44,601 nt of DNA from Janthinobacterium sp. UMAB-56 (GCF_900095265.1 NZ_LT607664.1:49332-93932); one strand, 5' to 3'; shown: positions 1-7,540, counted from the stretch's first letter. Translations and numbers: made by a program. The notes: a model not told the origin generated them from the sequence alone.

Positions 1-217
1 CCTGCCATGGCTGCCATGTCTGCCATGTCTGCCACAGCAGCAGCGCGGCGGCCACTGCCACGCTGATGCCACCCAGCGCCAGCCAGACGGGCCCGCGCTG
101 GGCCGCAGAGGACACCGCGGCAGCGTGCAATGGCACTTGCGGTGCATGGATCGACGGCAACTCGCCCAGTTGGCGCTCGGCCTGCGATTTTTTCAGTGCT
201 TCCAGTATGTAGGACAT
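1..217 (-). CDS. gspB: General secretion pathway protein B (GspB/ExeB-like), partial
   Basis: Only the N-terminal 72 codons are in the window; the gene runs off the left edge. The protein begins MSYILEALKKSQAER, the hallmark start of GspB/PulB-type proteins, then a short linker and one hydrophobic segment at about residues 45-60. It is therefore an inner-membrane protein with a short cytoplasmic N-terminus. In the family GspB partners the ATPase GspA to help assemble the type II secretin through the peptidoglycan. It starts one base after the gspA stop codon (TAA, G, ATG), so the two genes are translationally coupled. Just after the membrane segment comes the unusual run WQTWQTWQPWQ, encoded by a 9-bp tandem repeat. 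The identification is good; the rest of the protein cannot be judged. Confidence 0.85.
   Translation of the reverse strand, partial: MSYILEALKKSQAERQLGELPSIHAPQVPLHAAAVSSAAQRGPVWLALGGISVAVAAALLLWQTWQTWQPWQ
3..34. repeat. 9-bp tandem repeat inside gspB
   Basis: Three copies plus a partial copy of a 9-base unit (tgccatgtc, the first copy differing at one base) lie at the window edge. On the minus strand the unit reads TGG CAG ACA and encodes Trp-Gln-Thr repeats right after the GspB transmembrane segment. Because the unit is a multiple of three, copy-number changes would lengthen or shorten the protein without a frameshift. Confidence 0.75.
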
Positions 218-218
218 C

Positions 219-1853
219 TTATTTTCCTGCCACCATCACCGTCGCAGCGGGCGCCGCCACGGCAGGAGCTGCGCTGCTCAGGCGCGGCTCCGAATTATCA
301 CCCAGTTGCATCAGGCGGATGAACGTTTTAGGGCCAGCCAGGCCATCGGCCCGCAAGTTCTGGCTCTGCTGGAAAGCGCGCAGCTGGCTTTGCATCTCGG
401 CATCGAGCGGCAGATTGGCGGCAGGCGCCGGCAAGCCCCGCTGTTGCGCCAAGCGCTGCGCCAGCCAGTCCACGTCGGCGCCGCGCGCCCCCAGTGGCAC
501 TTCGTCGCGCCAGTTGCGCGGGGCGCGCCAGAAGGTAGTAAAACTGCCATCGCTGCGCTGCGCCAGTTGGGCCAGCGACAAACTTTGTTGTTTGCCGTCA
601 AACATCAGCGTGGCGCTCTCGTCCTGCACGCGCGTCAGCAGCGCCAGCTGTTCCCCCCCTTCCCCATCGCGCAAGGCCAGCATGGCGGGGCGGTCCAGCA
701 CGCGCAGCTCGGCGATACCGCCCCGGCTATGCAGGCAACGCAGGCCGGCGCGTGTGCCCGCCTGGCAAGCGTCGCCGGCCGGCAACTGTTCGCCCCACAG
801 ACTGGCCAGCTGGCGCAGCACGGCGTTGCGGTCCGGCACGCGGGTGGGCGTGGGCGTAGGCGCGGCGGCAACCAGCACGGCAGACGCGGCCGGATGCGAG
901 GCGGCCACGGCAGATACTGGGGGCACAGAGGGCGGGCGCGGCATGACATGCCAGGCCAGCGCCGCCGTGACCACGGCGCCGGCCAGCACGCCGCCGGCCA
1001 CGTGCGGCCAGCGCAGACCCCGTCCGGCTGCCGGCTTGCCCTCTTCGGCAAACACTTCCTCGGCGGCACGGCGCAGTATCTGGCGCGTCACCTGCGGCTG
1101 GTTTTCCACGTAGGCGCCCAGCAGCGCACGATCGCACAGCAGGTTGATGCGGCGCGGCACGCCGTGGCTCAAGGCATGGATCTGCGCCATCAGGAGCGGC
1201 GCGAACGGCGTCTGCGCCGTGCTGCCCGCCACGGCCAGGCGGTGGCGTACATAGTGGGCCGTTTCCTCGGCCGTCAGCGAACCGAGGTGATAACGGGCGA
1301 TCACGCGCTGCGCCAGTTGCTCCAGCTCGGGCCGGGCCAGCATGGCGCGCAATTCCGGCTGGCCGATGAGGATGATCTGCAGCAGCTTGCGTTCGCTCGT
1401 CTCCAGGTTGGTCAGCAAGCGCAACTGCTCGAGCACGGCAGCGGACAGGTTTTGTGCCTCGTCAATGATCAGGACATTGTTCTTGCCCTGCGCATGGCTG
1501 GCCAGCAGGTGGGCATTGATGGCGTCGACATAGCCTTTCACGCTGGCCACGCCGGGCGCCAGGGCGATGCGGAATTCCTCGCAGATCGACAGCAGCAATT
1601 CCTCGACGGACAGTTTCGGATTGAAGATATAGGCGAGCTGGCAGTTTTCCGGAATCTGCTCCATGAAGCAGCGGCACACGGTGGTCTTGCCGGCGCCGAT
1701 TTCCCCCGTCAGCAGCACGAAGCCGCCGCCGCTGCCCACGCCATACAGCAGATGCGCCAGCGCTTCGCGGTGGCGTTCGCTCATGAACAGGTAGCGGGGA
1801 TCGGGGGCGATCGAGAACGGCGATTGCTTGAGCTGGAAATAATGCGTGTACAT
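219..1853 (-). CDS. gspA: General secretion pathway ATPase GspA/ExeA
   Basis: A 544-residue protein starting MYTHYFQLKQSPFSIAPDP, typical of ExeA/GspA. The AAA ATPase domain has Walker A GEIGAGKTT at residues 50-58 and Walker B VLIIDEAQN at about 127-135. A hydrophobic segment near residues 285-305 anchors it in the inner membrane. The periplasmic part ends in a peptidoglycan-binding-type domain (about residues 460-530, with LRAFQQSQNLRADGLAGP). In the family GspA couples ATP hydrolysis and peptidoglycan binding to secretin assembly with GspB. The gene lies directly upstream of gspB with one base between them. Length and domain order match the family. The genuine type II secretion substrate is unknown, but the secreted chitinase of this window is one plausible client (inference). 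Confidence 0.93.
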   Translation of the reverse strand: MYTHYFQLKQSPFSIAPDPRYLFMSERHREALAHLLYGVGSGGGFVLLTGEIGAGKTTVCRCFMEQIPENCQLAYIFNPKLSVEELLLSICEEFRIALAPGVASVKGYVDAINAHLLASHAQGKNNVLIIDEAQNLSAAVLEQLRLLTNLETSERKLLQIILIGQPELRAMLARPELEQLAQRVIARYHLGSLTAEETAHYVRHRLAVAGSTAQTPFAPLLMAQIHALSHGVPRRINLLCDRALLGAYVENQPQVTRQILRRAAEEVFAEEGKPAAGRGLRWPHVAGGVLAGAVVTAALAWHVMPRPPSVPPVSAVAASHPAASAVLVAAAPTPTPTRVPDRNAVLRQLASLWGEQLPAGDACQAGTRAGLRCLHSRGGIAELRVLDRPAMLALRDGEGGEQLALLTRVQDESATLMFDGKQQSLSLAQLAQRSDGSFTTFWRAPRNWRDEVPLGARGADVDWLAQRLAQQRGLPAPAANLPLDAEMQSQLRAFQQSQNLRADGLAGPKTFIRLMQLGDNSEPRLSSAAPAVAAPAATVMVAGK

Positions 1854-1904
1854 GGAGACCCTGCGGATGAAACGATCAAAATGCGCGGCGACAAGCCGAA
1901 CCCC

Positions 1905-2429
1905 TCAACGGGTGCGGGCCGGCGGCAACGGCTTGTATTTGGCGCAATACACTTTCGCCTTGCTACGGAAGTAGACAATTTTACTGCCAGGCATGGAACC
2001 ACGGACGGGAAAGGCGGAACTGTCGAGTTTATTGAAACGCAGGCCCGAGGCGCTGCGGATGGCCGGTTCCAGCTTTTCCGGCGTCGAATCGGCCACCACG
2101 CCCATGAAGACGAGGGGACTGGTGTCGTCGCTGACGATGACGTCGGTTATCGGCGCGCCCCACAAGGTGGCATCCGTGCGGAACCAGTAGGCGCCCCCCT
2201 CATGCTTGTAGGCAGGGCCGAAAGCCGTCAGCAAATAGGCATAAAAGGCCTTGTTGTCGATCTGGTCGATGCACAGCACGGCATTGCCCACCACTTGCCC
2301 GAACGTGGACGGCGGCGGCTTTTGCTGCGCCAGCACGCCGGACACGGGCACACCGAAGGCCAGCATGGCGCACGCCGCCAGCAGGGCAGGCGCACGCCAC
2401 GGCCGCGTCGGGGAACGGCGCAAGCGCAT
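1905..2429 (-). CDS. Hypothetical secreted protein
   Basis: A 174-residue protein not assigned to a family. From the ATG at 2429 it has a basic start (MRLRRSPTRPWR), a hydrophobic stretch (ALLAACAMLAFGVPVSGVLA) and a likely signal-peptidase site before QQKPPP, so export is predicted. The mature part has two cysteines (in VLCIDQ and VYCAKY) and ends with a basic tail. The ATG lies two bases after the stop codon of the upstream lysine-rich small ORF, which suggests translational coupling. The reading frame stays open further upstream to 2654, but that extension overlaps the small ORF and lacks a good ribosome-binding site. It lies upstream of gspA, 51 bases away, so co-transcription with gspAB is possible. 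Function unknown. Confidence 0.7.
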   Translation of the reverse strand: MRLRRSPTRPWRAPALLAACAMLAFGVPVSGVLAQQKPPPSTFGQVVGNAVLCIDQIDNKAFYAYLLTAFGPAYKHEGGAYWFRTDATLWGAPITDVIVSDDTSPLVFMGVVADSTPEKLEPAIRSASGLRFNKLDSSAFPVRGSMPGSKIVYFRSKAKVYCAKYKPLPPARTR

Positions 2430-2431
2430 GA

Positions 2432-2539
2432 TCAGCGCTTGCGCTCTTCTTTCTTGACCTTCTTGGCTTCCTTCTTTTCCTTCATGCTCTTGGCCGGTTC
2501 TTTCTTGGCTTCCTTCTTGCTGTCCTGTGCCTTGCTCAT
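2432..2539 (-). CDS. Lysine-rich small protein (35 aa)
   Basis: A short ORF with a GGAG ribosome-binding site immediately upstream; translation can start at either of two adjacent ATGs (2542 or 2539). The product is extremely basic and charged: 14 lysines and seven glutamates in 35 residues, with KKEAKK twice and no hydrophobic core. It looks like a disordered or helical polycation. Its TGA is followed by two bases and then the ATG of the next secreted-protein gene, so it could act as a leader or be translationally coupled to it. It could be a nucleic-acid-binding microprotein, but nothing in the sequence proves a function. A real gene is favoured by the ribosome-binding site, the biased composition and the tight packing. 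Confidence 0.55.
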   Translation of the reverse strand: MSKAQDSKKEAKKEPAKSMKEKKEAKKVKKEERKR

Positions 2540-2542
2540 CAT

Positions 2543-2843
2543 CTACTCCATACCTGGGCGGAAATGCCTGGGCCATTATGACACTCCCCCATGAAAATGC
2601 CACGTCATTTCCCCCCATGCAACAGATCCCGCCCGGCAAGCTCAGGCAGCGCATGCGCTTATTTGCAAAAAGCCGTAGGCATTTTCAATTTATTATGTTT
2701 TAATACACGAACTTTATAAAAAGATATTGTTTAGGTGTGGCAGGACCGGCACCGTAGCAAGCATACACACTGGGGACAGGACATGGCCGGCATACGCCAG
2801 ACCATGTGTAATCGATTCACAGCCCTCGGCGGAAACAGACAAT
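2543..2843. other. AT-rich intergenic region
   Basis: About 300 bases between divergent genes. The stretch near 2660-2735 is clearly more AT-rich than its surroundings and contains runs such as TTTATTATG and TTTATAAAAAG, as expected for promoter DNA serving both directions. I see no convincing paired -35/-10 elements, no RNA gene and no repeat. Confidence 0.5.
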
Positions 2844-3122
2844 ATGATGAGAAAGATGATCTTGCTGGGCGCGGCCCTGTCGCTCTCGGTCGCTGGCAAC
2901 ACGCATGCGGCAAGCACTTCGCCGGTTCAGATGGCGGCCTACCGGGCGGCGCCCTCCCCCCAGGCCGTGCGCCTGGCCTATTTCCAGCCGCCGCAAGCGA
3001 GCCTGCGCGTGCCCACGCCGCAGGAACCGCGCACGCATTCGCTGCTGCTGGTCGCCATCGGGCTGCTGGGCCTGCGCATGCATTCGCGCACGCGCAACGA
3101 TAAATTCCATACGCTGACGTAA
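2844..3122 (+). CDS. Small exported protein with C-terminal membrane anchor (PEP-CTERM-like layout)
   Basis: A 92-residue protein starting at one of two adjacent ATGs (2844/2847). It has an N-terminal signal peptide (MMRKMILLGAALSLSVAGN, then a cleavage-like THAAS). The middle is a short Pro/Ala-rich linker, and the C-terminus has VPTPQEP, a hydrophobic run (LLLVAIGLLGL) and a basic end (RMHSRTRN). This is the layout of a PEP-CTERM sorting signal, although the canonical VPEP motif is degenerate and a short tail (DKFHTLT) follows the basic cluster. It may be a degenerate exosortase substrate or simply a small anchored protein. A strong hairpin follows the stop codon. No function can be given. 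Confidence 0.6.
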   Translation: MMRKMILLGAALSLSVAGNTHAASTSPVQMAAYRAAPSPQAVRLAYFQPPQASLRVPTPQEPRTHSLLLVAIGLLGLRMHSRTRNDKFHTLT

Positions 3123-3124
3123 AA

Positions 3125-3145
3125 ACAGCCGCGCAAGGCGGCTGT
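3125..3145 (+). terminator. Hairpin terminator after the small exported protein gene
   Basis: A perfect 8-bp inverted repeat, ACAGCCGC / GCGGCTGT with a 5-base loop, starts three bases after the TAA and is followed by a modest T-rich stretch. A Rho-independent terminator is likely, though its U-tract is weak. Confidence 0.65.
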
Positions 3146-3176
3146 TCTGTCATGCGCGCAGGCGGCATCCGCCTGC

Positions 3177-3464
3177 CTAGTGCAGGCACAGGCGGCGGCG
3201 CGTCTTTTCGATCAGTGCCGCATCGTAGGGATACAGGTTCTCGATAAAGAACAATTCCGTTTCGGCCTCGTCTTCCAGGCACATTTCTATCATGACCGGG
3301 CCATCGCTTTCGCGACCCAGGAAATCCTTCGGCCAGCGGTTCTTGCGGTGCGTGCGCATCATTTCCATGCCCAGCGCAGCCAGCGGCGCCGACACGCCAG
3401 CGGCCAGCGCCTCTTGCTGCCAGTCGTCCCAGTACGCGCTCTTTGCTGCCTTGTCGTTCATCAT
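3177..3464 (-). CDS. Hypothetical protein (95 aa)
   Basis: A 95-residue protein read from the ATG at 3464, which has GGAAGAG just upstream; a second ATG follows immediately. The open frame extends further upstream, but without a better start. It is rich in acidic and aromatic residues (SAYWDDWQQEALAAG, CLEDEAETELFFIENLYPY) and has no signal peptide or membrane segment, so it is predicted to be cytosolic. I do not recognise a family. It is transcribed divergently from the GlcNAc locus. A single AATACCA half-site lies upstream at 3595-3601. Confidence 0.6.
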   Translation of the reverse strand: MMNDKAAKSAYWDDWQQEALAAGVSAPLAALGMEMMRTHRKNRWPKDFLGRESDGPVMIEMCLEDEAETELFFIENLYPYDAALIEKTRRRLCLH

Positions 3465-3686
3465 GCTCTTCCAACTCAGGTGTAAAAGCCGGACTTTACT
3501 CTTCATGGCGTCCCTTGCCAAGCATGCATACAAGCAATAGCGCAACACCAGGCATAGACCAGTCCGAAAAGTGGCATTAAACAAGGCCAATTTCAATACC
3601 ATTCGCAATACAAAAAATAGCCTTTATTAACAATCACTTGCAATCACACCCACGGGGGTGCTGCGTCGGGCGCGACAGAATTTTAC

Positions 3687-3704
3687 AATACCACTTAAAT
3701 ACCT
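3687..3704. promoter_or_regulatory. NagQ-type direct-repeat operator of the nag operon
   Basis: The sequence AATACCA-CTTA-AATACCT is two direct copies of a 7-mer 11 bp apart, i.e. on the same face of the helix. From memory, the GntR regulator NagQ of Xanthomonas recognises TGGTATT-N4-TGGTATT, and this is the same arrangement on the other strand with one mismatch. It ends one base before a -35 box, so binding should block RNA polymerase. The downstream operon encodes a GntR regulator, which fits autorepression relieved by a GlcNAc derivative (inference). Confidence 0.7.
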
Positions 3705-3705
3705 C

Positions 3706-3734
3706 TTGACTAGCCATCAGTGCAACAATATAGT
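3706..3734 (+). promoter_or_regulatory. Sigma70 promoter of the GlcNAc operon
   Basis: TTGACT and TATAGT are separated by exactly 17 bases, each one mismatch from consensus. The predicted start lies about 70 bases before the kinase ATG at 3811. The adjacent operator at 3687-3704 supports this being the regulated promoter of the whole nag operon. Confidence 0.8.
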
Positions 3735-3810
3735 GCCTTCAGCTTTTTCGCCGCCCGACAAATAGAAGAACCGAGACAGGCGCCATCAATCAACCGCGGG
3801 ACTGCACAAC

Positions 3811-4683
3811 ATGATCGAATACATAATCGGCGTCGACGGCGGAGGTAGCGGGACCCGCGTACGCCTGGCGCGCCTCGATGGCCAGGAACTGGCACAGGGA
3901 CAAAGCGGCCCATCCGGCCTGGGGCTGGGCATCGACCGGGCCTGGACGTCCGTGGCGCATGCCGTCACGCTGGCCTTCCGCGCCGCCGGCCTGGAACAGC
4001 CGCCGCTGCAGCGCATGGCCATCGGTCTGGGCCTGGCCGGCGTGCACAACAAGCAGTGGGCCGCCAGCTTCATCGAACACCATCCCGGCTATGCCTTTGT
4101 GGCACTCGAATCGGATGCCCTGACCACCCTGCTGGGCGCGCACGCCGGCCAGCCGGGCGCCATCGTTGCCATCGGCACAGGCAGCGTGGGCGAAGTGCTG
4201 CACGCGGACGGCAAGCGCCACCAAGTGGGCGGCTGGGGCTTCCCCTCCGGCGACGAGGCGGGCGGGGCCTGGATCGGCATGCGCGCCATCAACCATGCGC
4301 AGCAGGTAGTCGACGGGCGCGTGCCTGGCAGTGCCTTCGCCACGGCCATCATCGACGCCTGCGGCGGCCAGCGCGACGCCATGCAGGTGTGGCTGGCGGC
4401 CGCGAGCCAGACCAACTTCGCGCAACTGGCGCGGCTGGTGCTAGAGCACGCACCCAGCAATGCCGTGGCGCGTACCATCCTGACGGACGCGGGCCAGCAG
4501 ATCGCCCTCATCGCCAGGGCGCTCGACCCGGCCGGCATCTTGCCCGTGGCCCTGTGCGGCGGCCTGGCGGCGCCCCTGTCAAGCTACCTGCCGGCGACAC
4601 TATTGCAACTGGTCGTGCCAGCACAGGGCGACTCGGCCGCAGGCGGTCTGCGCCTGATACGCAAGCACTTGCAGGAGCAATGA
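3811..4683 (+). CDS. nagK: GlcNAc kinase-like protein (BadF/BadG/BcrA ATPase family)
   Basis: A 290-residue protein with the phosphate-binding motif GVDGGGSGTRVR at residues 7-18 and later glycine-rich ATPase-fold loops (AIGTGSVGEVL, VGGWGFPSGDEAGGAWIG, ALCGGLAAPL). This is the BadF/BadG family that includes eukaryotic-type N-acetylglucosamine kinases. Predicted reaction: GlcNAc + ATP to GlcNAc-6-phosphate in the cytosol, supplying the substrate for NagA encoded two genes downstream. It is the first gene after the regulated promoter. Its TGA overlaps an ATG in the nagQ-like gene. A glucosamine kinase (GspK-type) is the main alternative, because the families are close. The operon context with nagA favours GlcNAc. 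Confidence 0.8.
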   Translation: MIEYIIGVDGGGSGTRVRLARLDGQELAQGQSGPSGLGLGIDRAWTSVAHAVTLAFRAAGLEQPPLQRMAIGLGLAGVHNKQWAASFIEHHPGYAFVALESDALTTLLGAHAGQPGAIVAIGTGSVGEVLHADGKRHQVGGWGFPSGDEAGGAWIGMRAINHAQQVVDGRVPGSAFATAIIDACGGQRDAMQVWLAAASQTNFAQLARLVLEHAPSNAVARTILTDAGQQIALIARALDPAGILPVALCGGLAAPLSSYLPATLLQLVVPAQGDSAAGGLRLIRKHLQEQ

Positions 4684-4685
4684 CC

Positions 4686-5420
4686 ATGCTGGCCAAACTG
4701 TCTGCCTTCAAACCGAATCCCGCCAGCGACACGCCGCTCTACATGCAACTGGCGAACATGCTGTCGGACGGTATCGCCAGCGGCGACTGGCGCGCCAACC
4801 AGGCCTTGCCTTCCGAGCGCGTGCTGTCGGAAATCCTGGAAATCTCGCGCGTCACGGCGCGCAAGGCCATCGACATGCTGTGCGACCGTGGCATGCTGAC
4901 GCGCAAGCGCGGCTCGGGCACCTACATCACGCCCAAGCTGGAACAGCCGCTGTCGCGCCTGACGAGTTTTTCGGAAGAATTGCGCCAGCGGGGCTTTACG
5001 GCCGGCTCGCGCTGGCTGCAGCGCGACATCGGCGCGGCCGCGCCGCTGGAATTGCTGTCACTGGGACTTTCGCCGCACATGCCGGTGGCGCGCCTGCGCC
5101 GCCTGCGCACGGCCGACGACGTGGTCATGGCGATCGAGACGACCACCATCCCCGCGCTGTATATGCCGGACCCGCAGCAGGTCACCGATTCGCTGTACGG
5201 CTACCTGGAGTCGCGCGGCACCATCCCGATGCGCGCGCTGCAGCATATCCGCGCCGTCAACGCCACGGCGGAACAGGCCAAGCTGGCCAATATCAAGACG
5301 GGTGAAGCCATGCTGCACATCACCCGTGTCAGTTATCTCGACAACGGCGCAGCGGTGGAACTGACCCACTCGTATTGCCGCAGTGATTATTATGAATTCG
5401 TAGCGGAGTCGCGCAGATGA
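4686..5420 (+). CDS. nagQ: GntR/HutC-family regulator of GlcNAc use (NagQ-like)
   Basis: A 244-residue regulator with an N-terminal winged helix (PLYMQLANML at about residues 18-27; LPSERVLSEILEISRVTARKA is the recognition helix region) and a C-terminal UTRA effector domain (about 95-235, ending SYCRSDYYEFVAE). HutC-type GntR proteins with this layout usually sense phosphorylated amino sugars. The start at 4686 has AGGAG eight bases upstream; an in-frame ATG at 4680 that overlaps the kinase stop is an alternative but sits only two bases from the same AGGAG. Its stop overlaps the nagA start (ATGA). It is a paralogue of the GntR gene at 21569. Likely role: repressor acting at the AATACCA repeats, including that upstream of its own operon. 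Confidence 0.85.
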   Translation: MLAKLSAFKPNPASDTPLYMQLANMLSDGIASGDWRANQALPSERVLSEILEISRVTARKAIDMLCDRGMLTRKRGSGTYITPKLEQPLSRLTSFSEELRQRGFTAGSRWLQRDIGAAAPLELLSLGLSPHMPVARLRRLRTADDVVMAIETTTIPALYMPDPQQVTDSLYGYLESRGTIPMRALQHIRAVNATAEQAKLANIKTGEAMLHITRVSYLDNGAAVELTHSYCRSDYYEFVAESRR

Positions 5421-6529
5421 GCAGCACTATCAAAGGCAATATCCTTACCCCCGGCGGCTGGATCCACGGCGCCATCGCCTTCGGCGAGCGGGTCGACAGC
5501 ATCACGGGCGATTCCCTCCACCCGTCGGGCAACAGCGACGATTATATTTTGCCCGGCTTTATCGACCTGCACGTGCATGGCGGCGCCGGCAAGGACATCA
5601 TGGAAGGCGGCGAAGCCGTCTACACCATCGCGGCCATCCATGCGCGCCACGGCACCACCAGCCTCTTGGCCACCACCATGACGGCGCCGCCGGAAGATAT
5701 CGACATGGCCCTGACGGCCATCGGCATCGCCGCCAAGCACCGCCGCCCGAACACGGCGCGCGTGCTGGGTGCCCACCTGGAAGGTCCGTACATCAATGCC
5801 GGCAAGCTCGGAGCGCAGCCCAACTTCGCGCGCGCCGCCACCCTGGCAGAAATCGAGCGCCTGCAAACGCTGGCCAGGCTGCGCGTCATCACAGTGGCGC
5901 CGGAAATCGCCGGCCACCTTGAGCTGGTGCGCGCCCTGGCAGACGCCGGCGTGCGCGTGCAGATCGGCCATACCCTCGGTTCGTATGAAGACGGCGTGGC
6001 AGCGCTGGAACACGGCGCCATGGGCTTCACACACCTGTTCAACGCCATGAGCGGCCTGCATCACCGCGAGCCTGGCATGGTCGGCGCCGCCCTGGCGCAC
6101 GCCGAATATGCCGAACTGATCCCCGACCTGCTGCACGTGCATCCGGGCGCCATCAAGGTGGCCCTGCGCGCCATCCCGCGCCTGTACTGCGTCACCGATT
6201 CGACCGCCGCCACCGGCATGCCCGATGGCGAATACATGCTGGGTCGCCACGCCGTGCAGAAATGCATGGGCGGCGTACGCCTGCCCGACGGCACCCTGGC
6301 GGGCAGCACCCTGACCCTGGACCAGGCGCTGCGCAACCTGGTGGGGCTGGGACTGGACCTGGCCGACGCGTCCAGGCGCGTGTCGACCAACGCCGCCGAT
6401 TACCTGGGCCTGGAAGAACGCGGCCGGCTGGCCCCCGGCACTTACGCCGATCTGGTGGTACTCGATCGCGATCTCAAACTCAAAGCTGTATATATAGAAG
6501 GAGAAATCTGTGACCTCAATGATGCTTAA
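5417..6529 (+). CDS. nagA: N-acetylglucosamine-6-phosphate deacetylase
   Basis: A 370-residue amidohydrolase. Visible signature elements in order: PGFIDLHVHGG with the HxH metal motif at residues 52/54, GAHLEGPYI with the metal-ligand glutamate near residue 120, IGHTLGSYED, THLFNAMSGLHHREPG and VTDSTAATGMPDG containing the catalytic aspartate. It removes the acetyl group from GlcNAc-6-phosphate to give glucosamine-6-phosphate and acetate. The usual KGAH segment after LEGP reads KLGAQP here, so that family histidine is replaced by Gln; whether this matters is unknown. ATGA overlap with nagQ and overlap with the next gene indicate a tightly coupled operon. Confidence 0.95.
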   Translation: MSSTIKGNILTPGGWIHGAIAFGERVDSITGDSLHPSGNSDDYILPGFIDLHVHGGAGKDIMEGGEAVYTIAAIHARHGTTSLLATTMTAPPEDIDMALTAIGIAAKHRRPNTARVLGAHLEGPYINAGKLGAQPNFARAATLAEIERLQTLARLRVITVAPEIAGHLELVRALADAGVRVQIGHTLGSYEDGVAALEHGAMGFTHLFNAMSGLHHREPGMVGAALAHAEYAELIPDLLHVHPGAIKVALRAIPRLYCVTDSTAATGMPDGEYMLGRHAVQKCMGGVRLPDGTLAGSTLTLDQALRNLVGLGLDLADASRRVSTNAADYLGLEERGRLAPGTYADLVVLDRDLKLKAVYIEGEICDLNDA

Positions 6530-7532
6530 AGAAGCCATTTCCGCCGCCGAATGCGTCGCCCTGCAACTGGCCAGCGACACGGAACGCTATGCGGAACTGG
6601 GCCGCAAATTGAGGAGCACCTCGTTCTCGACCGCGCTGACCATCGCGCGCGGCAGCTCCGACCACGCCTGCAACTACGTCGCCTACCTGATCATGGCGCG
6701 CCTGGGCCGCGTCGTGGCGTCCCTGCCGATGTCTCTGGTGACACTGAACAAGTCGCCGCTGGTGACGCGCGACACGCTGGCCATCTCGATCTCGCAATCG
6801 GGCCAGAGCCCGGACGTGGTCGAACCGATCCGCTACTTCCGCGATGGCGGCGCCACCACCGTGGCCCTGGTCAACGACATCGATTCGCCCCTGGCGCACG
6901 CCGCCGAGTGGGCCATGCCCCTGCGCGCCGGCAAGGAACAGAGCGTCGCCGCGACGAAAAGCTTCATCACCAGCCTGGTCGCCGGCGCGCGCATGGTGGC
7001 ACAGTGGCAGAACGACCCCGAGTTGCTGGGCGGCCTGGATGCGCTGCCCGAAGCGCTGCTCGCAGCAACCCGCGTCGACTGGTCGCCAGCGATCGACGTG
7101 CTGGCGCCGGCGCGCAACATCATGGTCGTGGGCCGCGGCATCAGCTTCCCCGTGGCGCTGGAAGCGGCGCTGAAATTCAAGGAAACCTCAGCCCTGCAGG
7201 CGGAAGCCTTCAGCGGCGCCGAAATCAAGCATGGCCCGATGGCCCTGATTGAAGACGGCTATCCGCTGCTCATCTTCGCCACCCGCGGCCCGACTCAATC
7301 CGGCCTGCTGCAACTGGCCACGGAAATGCGCGGTCGCGGCGCCAAAGTCTTGCTGGCGGCGCCCGACGACGTGGCCGAGCGCGACCTGACCCTGCCGGTG
7401 GCGGCGACGCCCGATCTTGACCCGATCGTTGCCATCCAGTCCTTCTACGTGATGGCGGCGAAACTGTCTGCCGCGCGCGGCATGGACCCGGATGCGCCGC
7501 GTCACTTGAGCAAGGTCACGAAGACAAATTAA
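6510..7532 (+). CDS. nagB-II: SIS-domain glucosamine-6-phosphate deaminase/isomerase (NagB-II type)
   Basis: A 340-residue protein made of two SIS sugar-isomerase domains, like the C-terminal half of GlmS, without a glutaminase domain. Visible motifs are ARGSSDHACNY and SISQSGQSPDVVEPI in the first domain, AATKSFI between them, and GRGISFPVALEAALKFKE with EIKHGPMALI in the second. This matches NagB-II of proteobacterial chitin pathways, which converts glucosamine-6-phosphate to fructose-6-phosphate and ammonia. Translation probably starts at a GTG (6510), since AAGGAG lies six bases upstream. This start overlaps the end of nagA by 20 bases. Two ATGs at 6519/6522 are alternatives. No classical NagB is visible in the window, so this enzyme would complete the pathway. 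Confidence 0.9.
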   Translation: MTSMMLKEAISAAECVALQLASDTERYAELGRKLRSTSFSTALTIARGSSDHACNYVAYLIMARLGRVVASLPMSLVTLNKSPLVTRDTLAISISQSGQSPDVVEPIRYFRDGGATTVALVNDIDSPLAHAAEWAMPLRAGKEQSVAATKSFITSLVAGARMVAQWQNDPELLGGLDALPEALLAATRVDWSPAIDVLAPARNIMVVGRGISFPVALEAALKFKETSALQAEAFSGAEIKHGPMALIEDGYPLLIFATRGPTQSGLLQLATEMRGRGAKVLLAAPDDVAERDLTLPVAATPDLDPIVAIQSFYVMAAKLSAARGMDPDAPRHLSKVTKTN

Positions 7533-7540
7533 GCAGTAGG

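Noticed and set aside
306..2594. Long plus-strand open frame of 762 codons over gspA and the neighbouring gene
   Set aside because: It lies opposite gspA, has a His/Gln/Arg-rich composition typical of antisense frames in GC-rich DNA, and shows no motif.
3595..3612. Possible additional NagQ box upstream of the hypothetical gene at 3177
   Set aside because: Only one good half-site (AATACCA); the second copy is 12 bp away and incomplete, so it is kept as a half-site only.
4056..4680. Upstream extension of the nagQ-like frame into the kinase gene
   Set aside because: The extra part is an out-of-frame shadow of the kinase; the regulator fold begins after the ATG at 4680/4686, where AGGAG is present.
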